Source: Desulfocapsa sp. (GTDB lineage Bacteria > Desulfobacterota > Desulfobulbia > Desulfobulbales > Desulfocapsaceae). From it: a DNA stretch of 39,081 nucleotides. The DNA is taken from the NCBI GenBank assembly GCA_016765495.1, contig JAESPV010000021.1, positions 127,679-166,759 of the forward strand, given 5' to 3'. The notes below the pieces were generated by a model. The model saw only the letters and a program-made list of their open reading frames with translations. It searched no databases and had not been told where the DNA came from. The position numbers were made by a program, and so were the translations under genes. This document shows positions 32,887-39,081 of the stretch, in pieces. The first letter of the stretch is position 1. Each line of letters starts with the position of its first letter.

Positions 32887-34065
32887 TTACCTATGCATTA
32901 AAGCCTTTTTTCCAGCTGTAAACCCAAGACGCACCGGTCGAATGATATAGTGTAAGAAAGATAAACTGGCAGGAAGTGGGTATAGTTGCCAATCAAAACG
33001 GGTGGGCATAAAGAAAAGACGCAGGGCATATCGTATCGCCAGTAGGGGATTATCCATACTGAGAAAATGATATTTCATGAAACGGTGGCTGCTAAAAGAT
33101 GAGGAGCTGTCGCATACGGAAAACAATTCAGCCGAGATCTGTCGCGCCAGAACAACTGCCTGCGCATCTTTTTTAAGCTGGGAGGCAAATGGTACAGGTG
33201 GGGTGAGCCCAAAGAGGTCCTCGATCAGGAGTAACGCTATTTTAAGCATTCTCAGTGCCTTATATCTGGTGGCTGTCAGAAATATTTTTTCCCAATCAAT
33301 ATCAGGTGTTATTCGAATCAACTCAGCAATACAACAGACATGATCCAGTTGTCTCCAAGTATGTTGGTTGCCATGAATGCAGAGATACAATAAAAGGTCT
33401 TCATCTGAAAAACCAGGAATGCTCTTTCCGGCAACTGTAACATCCTTGAAGGGGGAGCTCAAATCATCAAGGGTCATTGGATGCTTAAAATATCCTCCGC
33501 TTATTTCCCATTGAAGGTCCAATGTCACTCCATTCTCCCGATTGATCAATGGGAATTCATTATCTGTACGTGAGAGTTTCTCCAACTGTTTTTTATTCAA
33601 GGAGAAAAGGGAAAGGAATCCCTGTTGTACCAACAACCGAACTGCTCTGTTCAGGTTTTTCCGGTGAATCAGCACATCAATATCACCAAAACTGCGCAGA
33701 GCAGGGTCGCCATACAGTGAAAGAGCAAGAACAGGCCCTTTAAACGGGACAGCAGCGATATTATTTTCATGAAGCAGCGACAAAATACGAATAAGATGGC
33801 CAACCATCATAAGGTTTTGCATCCCGTTGTTTTTGCAGGCGAGCTTTCCCTTCTCTAAGGTCTCCGAGGGAACCAGATTTGCGCAATGGGTTCGTGAATT
33901 TCTGTATACTAATGGTAAAATTCGGTGCTGAGTGGCAAGCGTGTATATCTTCTCCCAATCCACCCGAGCTGCGCATAATTGTTTTATGCGGTCAATCTGC
34001 TCTTGCGCTAATGTGCCTCTGGCGCAGAGGAGTAGTATCTCACGCTCGCTCCCTTCAACTTGCAT
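32887..34065 (-). CDS. PF14907-type nucleotidyltransferase family protein
   Basis: A 392-residue protein with the nucleotidyltransferase signature AVPFKGPVLALSLYGDPALR followed by SFGDIDVLIHRKN (metal-binding Asp-x-Asp), as in the uncharacterised nucleotidyltransferase family PF14907. That family is found in exopolysaccharide/exosortase loci and also, in Bacillota, beside kinase-containing lasso-peptide clusters. Here it overlaps the upstream glycosyltransferase by 11 bp and so is more likely part of the polysaccharide unit. The lasso cluster lies 5.5 kb downstream, so a link cannot be excluded. The acceptor is unknown. Confidence 0.75.
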   Translation of the reverse strand: MQVEGSEREILLLCARGTLAQEQIDRIKQLCAARVDWEKIYTLATQHRILPLVYRNSRTHCANLVPSETLEKGKLACKNNGMQNLMMVGHLIRILSLLHENNIAAVPFKGPVLALSLYGDPALRSFGDIDVLIHRKNLNRAVRLLVQQGFLSLFSLNKKQLEKLSRTDNEFPLINRENGVTLDLQWEISGGYFKHPMTLDDLSSPFKDVTVAGKSIPGFSDEDLLLYLCIHGNQHTWRQLDHVCCIAELIRITPDIDWEKIFLTATRYKALRMLKIALLLIEDLFGLTPPVPFASQLKKDAQAVVLARQISAELFSVCDSSSSFSSHRFMKYHFLSMDNPLLAIRYALRLFFMPTRFDWQLYPLPASLSFLHYIIRPVRLGFTAGKKALMHR

Positions 34066-34834
34066 CTCCAGCTCCAGATTCTGTTTTTCTGCAAAACCAT
34101 TGGCCGACTTTACGCAGAGGTTTCATGGGGATAGTCCACGGGTAAGGCTTTAAGTTGTTAACCTTCCATGCTTTTCTGTCCATCTTGTTTGCCAGGAGTC
34201 TATTTTTAATCGAGGCATTACTTATACCACCTGTCCTCATCTTAACCAACACTTCAGGGAGATAGGCTGTGTGCAGCCGGTACTTGACCAGAAAGCGAAG
34301 CATTATTTCATAATCAGCAGCAGACCCAAGTTCCAGGTTAAACAAACCGTACTTCTCATACACAGAACGTCTGACAAAGAAGGTCGGGTGAGGGGGCATC
34401 CAGCCCCAGTAAAATTTTGCAGGAGTGAATGAACCGGATCTCCAGGTTCGCATAATTTTTTTTGTGTTGCAGGCATCAACATAGAGCAGATCTCCGTAGC
34501 AGGCATCAACTTGCGGATCATCAAACACCTGCATTACTTTGGCAAGGGTGTCTGTGGCAGGATAAAAATCATCCGCATTCAGTATGCCGATAATATCACC
34601 ACCGGCACGTTTCAATCCCTTGTTCATTGCATCGTAGAGCCCGCTGTCCGGTTCGGCGATTATCTGTGTTAGAGAATTGCTATGCTCTCTGGCAATATCC
34701 AGAGTAGCATCAGTAGACATTCCATCGACGATAATATGTTCGACGGAAACGGTTTGTTTTTGAATGCTCCTGAGACAATCACGAAGTGTTGCCTTTGCAT
34801 TATAGGTGGCTGTGATGATCGAGAGACTATTCAT
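34055..34834 (-). CDS. Family-2 glycosyltransferase (WcaE/WcaA-like)
   Basis: A 259-residue GT-A glycosyltransferase that adds a sugar during polysaccharide assembly. It has the strand SIITATYNAKATLRDCLRSI, the VEHIIVDGMSTDATLDI segment, EPDSGLYDAMNKGLKRAGG and a DxD-type ILNADDFY. The later PHPTFFVRRSVYEKYG and AADYEIMLRFLVK motifs are characteristic of WcaE-type members. The C-terminal 45 residues are basic. Its start overlaps the end of the next upstream glycosyltransferase by 8 bp, and its end overlaps the nucleotidyltransferase gene, forming a compact unit. The donor sugar is unknown. Confidence 0.88.
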   Translation of the reverse strand: MNSLSIITATYNAKATLRDCLRSIQKQTVSVEHIIVDGMSTDATLDIAREHSNSLTQIIAEPDSGLYDAMNKGLKRAGGDIIGILNADDFYPATDTLAKVMQVFDDPQVDACYGDLLYVDACNTKKIMRTWRSGSFTPAKFYWGWMPPHPTFFVRRSVYEKYGLFNLELGSAADYEIMLRFLVKYRLHTAYLPEVLVKMRTGGISNASIKNRLLANKMDRKAWKVNNLKPYPWTIPMKPLRKVGQWFCRKTESGAGDAS

Positions 34835-35654
34835 CTTTTATTGAGATAACTTTCAGTTCTCTTGCCTTGCAGTTGATCATGAATTCATAAAATGCCCGAA
34901 GCACACTAAAAACAAACCCTGCCCTGCCATCCAGAAAACCACCTTTGACAAAGTACAGCGCAAAAAACATGGCTAACGGCCTGCCGGGCATCCGGTAGAC
35001 CAGCCCTTTGATTGCCCGTCGTCTGTCGGTGGGGTCACTGCTGAAAAAATCAGCAAATGATGGCGCCGCTAATCCTCCTTCAAGTAACAGCTTTGCCTCC
35101 ATCGTTGAGTAACGATTATGTTTATCGATCCACGATGACATACCTTTATTAAACGGATAGTGGTAGAGATGTTCCTGTAGATACCCAACATCACCATCGG
35201 TGATATATTCTTCATTGATCTCCCGCTCCACTTGAACGGAACCAATTTTAATGAGCCTGCCAAACCAGGTGGGGTACCCGCTACTGTGTTTGATCCAGCG
35301 GCCCAGGAAATGATCTTTGCGTCGCATACGGTAAATGCTTGTGTTGCCAGTACCATGTTTCAGATGTTCACGCATTTCCGCAACCAGTTCCGGTGGCACA
35401 ACTTCATCGGCATCCACCATAAGTAACCAGTCATGCTTGTAGTTGATAACGTTTAATCCAAAATTCCGCTGAGCCGCATAATTATCAAACACCCTTTGTA
35501 CAAAACGAGCTCCAGAGGCAAGTGCCAGCTGTTCGGTTTTATCATTACTGTGGGAATCAAGTACCACCACGTCATCACACCAGGCGAGGGCTGGTAGACA
35601 GATTGGCAGATTGAGCTCTTCGTTTAAGGTGAGGACAAGAACGGAAATTGTCAT
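34827..35654 (-). CDS. Family-2 glycosyltransferase (WaaE/KdtX-like)
   Basis: A 275-residue glycosyltransferase with ISVLVLTLNEELNLPICL at the N-terminus, CDDVVVLDSHSNDKTEQLA, the RNFGLNVI stretch and the metal-binding LMVDADEVVP. The segment INEEYITDGDVGYLQEHLYHY and the C-terminal hydrophobic part are as in the LPS/EPS-core GT2 family. It starts within the last codon of the AlbA_2-type gene (ATGA overlap). Two truncated, divergent copies of its 5' end lie upstream at 37092-37197 and 38037-38111, suggesting that several paralogues once stood here. Confidence 0.88.
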   Translation of the reverse strand: MTISVLVLTLNEELNLPICLPALAWCDDVVVLDSHSNDKTEQLALASGARFVQRVFDNYAAQRNFGLNVINYKHDWLLMVDADEVVPPELVAEMREHLKHGTGNTSIYRMRRKDHFLGRWIKHSSGYPTWFGRLIKIGSVQVEREINEEYITDGDVGYLQEHLYHYPFNKGMSSWIDKHNRYSTMEAKLLLEGGLAAPSFADFFSSDPTDRRRAIKGLVYRMPGRPLAMFFALYFVKGGFLDGRAGFVFSVLRAFYEFMINCKARELKVISIKDE

Positions 35655-37030
35655 GGTCGTGTATGTTTGGTGAGAATTGATTTTCCAAGAGTAGTTAGGC
35701 TGTATTTCTGATTAGCTGCTGTGGGGTTATCTGGCTTGCTCATGGAAATCCATCCTGCCTTTAAAGCAGGTTGTAAATATTTTTTCCGAAAATGTTCACG
35801 ATCGCGTAACGCAAGTCTATCCTGTAATTCCCGGCGACCACGAGGTATGTTTAATGCCTGTATTAGTCGAATGACTTGCGGGGTGACTTGCGGGGTGACT
35901 TGCGGGGTGACTTGCGGGGTGACTTGCTGTGGAGGTGCGTGATCGATCCGTAATTCAGCCCTGAAAAAGTCTCCTTTCTCTGCAACAGAGAGAGTAATTT
36001 CAGGGTAATCTTTCAGGAAGTCTCTAATCCTTATAAAACCGGTTCCATAACGTTCAATATCACCAGTAAGGTAAAATACTTCTGCTAATAATTTGTTGCG
36101 CAGAGAAGAAACGTAATCATCATGTTCAAGATCCTCCAAACTCAGGTTTCCATAAAGTTTACCTGGGTTTGTGAAAACAATCCGATCATCAAAGATTTTG
36201 ATTATAATATCAGAGAAGTTCTTGTAATCCCGATGAACCACGGCATTGAGTAGCAATTCCCGTAAGGCTTCAAGCGGAAACTGCCACCGTTCTTTTCGCT
36301 GAATTGATCCGTCAAAATGGTAGGAAAGGTTAATGTGCTTTTTGATGAAAATCATAGCTTCATCAATTGCAGTAAACAGTGGTGCCTTAACGACACTATC
36401 ATCGATGATGGTAGCCGCTCCCTTGAAGCGACCGATCCGTATAGAAAAGTCATGATCACCAAAGAGAAGGTTTGCAGCCAGAGTAACTTTCTCATCACGG
36501 ATGAGTTTTAGTTTTACGAGGTTGGTAAACAATATGTCCTGTAGTAAAAGCCGGCCTCTTGTATTGACCCGCTCAAAAAAATGTCCGATCAGTTTATGGT
36601 TAAGTTCTTCCAGAGTTACAGGTGATGGGTACGCATCATAGGAAATTGACAATGACTGTTGCTGGAGATCTACAATTTCCTCTAAAGTCAGCATATGATT
36701 GCTGTTATGTACTCGTTTATAGTATCGGTTTTTAAATGAGACAGGTTTTATAGGAAACTCATCGATTTCAAAAATAAGAATAGTTTTTTTGGCTTTTTCC
36801 TCGGTATGAATTTTGGGAAAGAGTTGCGGGTAGGTAGACGTTTTGACTTCATTCAAATAACGTTGGATAGTCTCTGGGCCTATAGTAACACCGTATACCT
36901 TTCCATTATCGCCAATCCCGACGATAACTCTGCCCCCATTTGTATTTGCAAAGGCAACGAGAGAAATGGTAACTTCCTTGCCAAAAGATTTTTTATATTC
37001 GGTGTGCTGCGTTTCCACTGTAGAATCCAT
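35651..37030 (-). CDS. AlbA_2 domain ATP-binding protein with winged-helix C-terminus
   Basis: A 459-residue protein of the AlbA_2/Schlafen-related type. The N-terminal AlbA_2 domain is seen in TEYKKSFGKEVTISLVAFAN followed by TNGGRVIVGIGDNGKVYGV. A GHKL-type ATPase-like region follows (ALRELLLNAVVHRDYKNFSD and the later GTGFIRI). A linker repeats Val-Thr-Pro-Gln, and a winged-helix region lies near the C-terminus. Such genes occur in accessory regions and are suspected regulators or defence factors; the function here is unknown. It is inserted immediately upstream of the intact glycosyltransferase gene and just downstream of a truncated copy of that gene's start, consistent with acquisition by recombination. 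Confidence 0.85.
   Translation of the reverse strand: MDSTVETQHTEYKKSFGKEVTISLVAFANTNGGRVIVGIGDNGKVYGVTIGPETIQRYLNEVKTSTYPQLFPKIHTEEKAKKTILIFEIDEFPIKPVSFKNRYYKRVHNSNHMLTLEEIVDLQQQSLSISYDAYPSPVTLEELNHKLIGHFFERVNTRGRLLLQDILFTNLVKLKLIRDEKVTLAANLLFGDHDFSIRIGRFKGAATIIDDSVVKAPLFTAIDEAMIFIKKHINLSYHFDGSIQRKERWQFPLEALRELLLNAVVHRDYKNFSDIIIKIFDDRIVFTNPGKLYGNLSLEDLEHDDYVSSLRNKLLAEVFYLTGDIERYGTGFIRIRDFLKDYPEITLSVAEKGDFFRAELRIDHAPPQQVTPQVTPQVTPQVTPQVIRLIQALNIPRGRRELQDRLALRDREHFRKKYLQPALKAGWISMSKPDNPTAANQKYSLTTLGKSILTKHTRP
35873..35927. repeat. 12-bp tandem repeat coding for a Val-Thr-Pro-Gln linker
   Basis: The unit GACTTGCGGGGT (plus strand) occurs four times exactly, followed by a partial copy. It encodes the repeated linker of the AlbA_2 protein. 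Twelve bases is a multiple of three, so copy-number slippage changes linker length without a frameshift. Confidence 0.95.
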
Positions 37031-37091
37031 AAAAAAGGTTAGTAGTCCTGCTAAGCCATTAGATGACTATTATTCGATAGATTGGTCTCTA

Positions 37092-37197
37092 CTGAATGAA
37101 TCCAGCATCACCACGTCATCGCACCACTCAAGGGACGGGTGGCTGATGGGAAGATTCTTTTCTTCGTTTGGGTGAAGATGAGGACGGGAATTGTCAT
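37092..37197 (-). pseudogene. Truncated, frameshifted glycosyltransferase 5' end (copy B)
   Basis: On the minus strand the ATG at 37197 begins MTIPVLIFT, then a single-base shift gives NEEKNLPISHPSLEWCDDVV followed by MLDSFS. This matches the first 37 residues of the intact glycosyltransferase at 35654 (NEELNLPICLPALAWCDDVV, then VLDSHS). Homology stops near 37092 where unrelated sequence leads into the AlbA_2 gene. The stop of vapC lies 29 bp upstream. It is a gene remnant, not a functional gene. Confidence 0.85.
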
Positions 37198-37225
37198 GGT
37201 ATTATCTGTTTCGCAAAGATTGCGA

Positions 37226-37633
37226 TTAACTTGATGAAACCCAGTTTTCGAGAAGTAGCCCTGGTACCCTGGTGAATTCCTTTATGTTATTGGTTACGAG
37301 TATTAACCCTTTAGCTCTTGCATGTCCTGCAATCATCATATCGTAAGGGCCAATTGGTTTCCCTGTACGATACAACTCTGCTCTGATTTGGCCAAATTGA
37401 TACGCTGCTTTGTTCTCATAAGGTAAAACTTCAAGTCGAGCTGTCATTGCTTCAATATCGGCCAGATTCCGTTCGACTTGTTCTGAATGTTCTGCTCCAA
37501 AGACAAGTTCACCCAATGTGACTGTGGAAATACAAATTTGTTCTTTATGTTGTTTAAATAGAGTTCTTATATGATCTGGACGATTGTTGATGGTATAAAT
37601 AATAATATTCGTATCAAGCATATACTTTAGCAT
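37226..37633 (-). CDS. vapC: VapC-type PIN-domain toxin
   Basis: A 135-residue PIN-domain ribonuclease, the toxin of a VapBC pair, which blocks translation by cutting RNA such as initiator tRNA. The acidic metal-binding residues are visible in MLDTNIIIYTINN (Asp7), TLGELVFGAEHS and PIGPYDMMIAGHARAKG, with the closing LVTNNIKEF in the usual place. It overlaps the stop codon of vapB by 1 base (TAATG), so antitoxin is made first and translation is coupled. It lies between two remnants of a glycosyltransferase gene. Confidence 0.93.
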   Translation of the reverse strand: MLKYMLDTNIIIYTINNRPDHIRTLFKQHKEQICISTVTLGELVFGAEHSEQVERNLADIEAMTARLEVLPYENKAAYQFGQIRAELYRTGKPIGPYDMMIAGHARAKGLILVTNNIKEFTRVPGLLLENWVSSS

Positions 37634-37869
37634 TAGAGTGGGTCTCGGAGTTGATCCTTGGGCTGTTTGCGTTCTGTCATAAAGTCACTGGAAACTCCTC
37701 TTGCATCGAACCAGTCGTCCCAGGAAGAACCTGCCGGGGTAATAATACGCTTATTGCCAATTGCTGTGATTTCAACATCAACAATTGAATCTGGGAAAGC
37801 TATAGCCTTGGAAAGGCGTATGGCTTGGCTTTTATTACTTTTAAAAATTTTAGTATGTACGCAGGGCAT
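37633..37869 (-). CDS. vapB: VapB-type antitoxin
   Basis: A 78-residue antitoxin with an N-terminal SpoVT/AbrB-like DNA-binding domain (TKIFKSNKSQAIRLSKAIAF and then DVEITAIGNKRIITP) and a C-terminal toxin-binding tail containing SWDDWFDARG. It should repress its own operon and neutralise VapC. The start at 37869 is preferred because GGAG lies 9 bases upstream; an ATG at 37884 in the same frame lacks one. Confidence 0.88.
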   Translation of the reverse strand: MPCVHTKIFKSNKSQAIRLSKAIAFPDSIVDVEITAIGNKRIITPAGSSWDDWFDARGVSSDFMTERKQPKDQLRDPL

Positions 37870-38036
37870 TGTAACATTCTCCATAATATTTGGCGTGTTT
37901 TGCTATGGCTTTATCGTAACCTGCTAATACAGTACAACCGCGACGGGGATATGTCAATGGTATATCCCGAGAAGGCCTTTCTTTTCTCACGAGATAAATC
38001 CTTGGTTTTGCTTTTGATATGATTTGTAATTTCACA

Positions 38037-38111
38037 TCATTTAAGATCCGACAGGCAGATGGGAAGATTCTTTTTTTCGTTTAGGGTGAGGATGAGGACG
38101 GAGATTGGCAT
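38037..38111 (-). pseudogene. Truncated glycosyltransferase 5' end (copy C)
   Basis: On the minus strand, ATG at 38111 opens 24 codons reading MPISVLILTLNEKKNLPICL, then a short unrelated end and a stop at 38037. This matches the start of the intact glycosyltransferase at 35654. Copy C is closer in base sequence to copy B than to the intact gene. It is a third copy of the same gene start in the same orientation. The 167 bp between it and vapB holds no recognised feature. Confidence 0.8.
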
Positions 38112-38209
38112 GGGATTACTTCTCTGGAAAAATCATCAATGAGATAACATGCTTTAACAACTTGTTTTTTTTTCAATTAGGAGGAATCTTATTTTGAAAA
38201 TTCAGATGA

Positions 38210-38750
38210 TTAGCCATTAGTTATATTTCTAGCTGAAATAACCATTGATTTCCACAACCATGGCATTCGTCCTGCACCTTGAAAAGTAAACTCTCTAAAT
38301 CCAGATTCGTGGAGAAGCTCTTTTAACGTGCAGTACGACCAAAACTTTATATGCCCACCATCCCATAGCGCAGTGAAGTGTTTGTCCCAGGCACCAGCAA
38401 GTGCAAGAGCAATATTTTTCAAATAACCGTGATAGGGCGTGCTGATTAATAAAATTCCACTCGGCTTTAATAGTTTGGAAATATTGTTGGCATATAATCG
38501 AGGGTCGTATATATGTTCAACGACCTCAGAAGAAATAACCATATCCCAATCGTTGCCGAATTTTTCATCAAGGTTGTCATAGACCGAAGCAACTTCAAAT
38601 ATTCCCTGTGGGGGATTTTAATGTCACGTTTTTCCTGATTCTGAACTGTTGAGTCGAGAACATCCAGTAATACAGGTATCGAGAATCCATGAGCATGAGT
38701 AGCGCACTATCTTCCCAGCCGTAATCTGAAGGGTTATTCGTATTTGACAT
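38210..38750 (-). pseudogene. Decayed class I SAM-dependent methyltransferase
   Basis: The ATG at 38750 begins MSNTNNPSDYGWE, a typical start for a glycan-locus methyltransferase. A shift of frame is needed to read IPVLLDVLDSTVQNQEKRDI, and a second to reach GIFEVASVYDNLDEKFGND, followed by WDMVISSEVVEHIYDPR and the rest of the C-terminal half to 38210. The glycine-rich SAM-binding motif expected between the second and third parts is missing, so a deletion has also occurred. The last part alone is open for 110 codons. Confidence 0.8.
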
Positions 38751-38962
38751 GTCTATCCTTTATATGTTTTGCCGGGTTCCCCGCCACGATTGACCAAACT
38801 TTAACATCCTTTATTACAACAGATCGTGCCCCAACAACAGCACCTTCGTTAATAACTACTCCTGGACCGATAAAGCTGTCAGCGCAGATCCAACATTGAT
38901 CGCCAATGGTGATTGGTGGTTTTGTGAGAGGTAGTGATGATGACGAGTAATCATGTATTAGA
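38734..38962 (-). pseudogene. WcaF-like acetyltransferase, 5'-truncated by an insertion
   Basis: The C-terminal part of a left-handed beta-helix acetyltransferase of the WcaF/LbH type. It shows IHDYSSSSLPLTKPPITIGD followed by the hexapeptide-repeat region FIGPGVVINEGAVVGARSVV and the closing VAGNPAKHIKDR. The first half of the protein is missing. The frame stays open to a TTG at 38991, but those residues derive from the adjoining insertion-sequence end. It overlaps the methyltransferase remnant by 17 bp, as neighbouring genes of one polysaccharide operon would. Confidence 0.78.
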
Positions 38963-38972
38963 TGACAATTAG

Positions 38973-39006
38973 CTTGTCCGGTTGACGACAACTATCTTGT
39001 CCGGTT
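38973..39006. repeat. Direct repeat at the insertion-sequence end
   Basis: CTTGTCCGGTT occurs at 38973-38983 and again at 38996-39006, a spacing of 23 bp. Repeated sites of this sort near the terminus are the usual transposase-binding arrangement of IS21-like elements. Confidence 0.75.
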
Positions 39007-39058
39007 CAACAGGGTTATAATCCTAACCAAAAACAACTTCACATAAAGGAGGTTTTTG

Positions 39059-39081
39059 GTGTCTGGTAAACCCATTAATTC
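39059..39081 (+). CDS. istA: Transposase start, probably IstA (IS21 family), partial
   Basis: Only seven complete codons are visible (MSGKPIN), starting at a GTG with AAAGGAGG 6 bases upstream. An M-(S/A)-GKPI start is seen in many IstA proteins of the IS21 family, and the flanking repeat fits. Too little sequence is present to be sure. Confidence 0.45.

Larger units (their letters stand above)
38963..39081 (+). mobile_element. Left end of an IS21-family-like insertion sequence, partial
   Basis: The disrupted wcaF-like sequence gives way near 38963 to a segment beginning TGACAATTAGC and carrying an 11-bp direct repeat, as the multiple repeats at IS21-family ends do. A strong Shine-Dalgarno and a rightward GTG start codon follow. 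The right end and any target duplication are outside the window. The exact boundary is inferred from where the acetyltransferase similarity stops. Confidence 0.6.

Noticed and set aside
35873..35927. CRISPR array
   Set aside because: The units are contiguous 12-bp copies without spacers and lie inside a coding sequence.
37850..38035. 61-codon minus-strand frame overlapping the start of vapB
   Set aside because: GTG start, no Shine-Dalgarno, overlaps the antitoxin gene and resembles nothing I recognise; possibly a remnant but unsupported.

Overview
The window looks like chromosomal DNA of an anaerobic Gram-negative bacterium, most likely a Desulfobacterota member of the Desulfobulbales type. 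This is inferred from the gene families: a four-cluster HdrC-like protein with MvhD- and MetV-like partners, UPF0280, the paired 'rSAM/selenodomain-associated' transferases, a PEP-CTERM protein and APS kinase in a polysaccharide region. No 16S rRNA gene or tRNA was seen, so the placement is an inference.

Positions 1-8632 hold housekeeping and redox genes. These are the 3' end of mnmE, hpt, an operon of HdrC-like, MvhD-like and MetV-like proteins behind a near-perfect sigma-70 promoter, then moeA, mutM, a phosphopantetheinyl transferase, cvpA, two small sugar/nucleotide transferases and a UPF0280 protein. Positions 8692-13506 supply activated sugars for surface polysaccharide (rmlD, rmlA, a phosphomannomutase and manC). 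mtnA follows. Positions 14839-20976 form a nitrogen-control block (amtB, glnB, glnD, glnA) with a candidate sigma-54 promoter and leader hairpins. A PEP-CTERM exported protein follows.

The most interesting locus is 21971-27428 on the minus strand: a complete, apparently undegraded lasso-peptide gene cluster. In transcription order it has an ABC ATPase, an ABC-2 permease, a PqqD-like leader-binding protein (B1), a transglutaminase-like leader peptidase (B2), an asparagine-synthase-like lactam synthetase (C) that lacks the glutaminase cysteine, a 62-residue precursor (A) and an HPr-kinase-like protein (K). The precursor has the classic YxxPxLxxxGxxxxLT leader motif. Its predicted 22-residue core would close a nine-residue Gly1-Asp9 ring. 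One cysteine lies in the ring (Cys8) and one in the tail (Cys20), which suggests a class III lasso fold, and a penultimate serine could be the kinase target.

Positions 27517-35654 return to polysaccharide functions: cysC, galU, a WecA-like initiating transferase fused to a C-terminal PilZ domain, a PF14907-type nucleotidyltransferase and two family-2 glycosyltransferases. Between them sits a three-gene envelope operon (SurA-like, HAMP protein, HExxH metallopeptidase-like).

Positions 35651-39081 look like a decaying insertion hotspot. They contain an AlbA_2-type protein with an in-frame 12-bp tandem repeat and a VapBC toxin-antitoxin pair. Two truncated copies of the start of the neighbouring glycosyltransferase gene lie there as well, plus a frameshifted methyltransferase and a WcaF-like acetyltransferase cut by the left end of what appears to be an IS21-family element running off the window.
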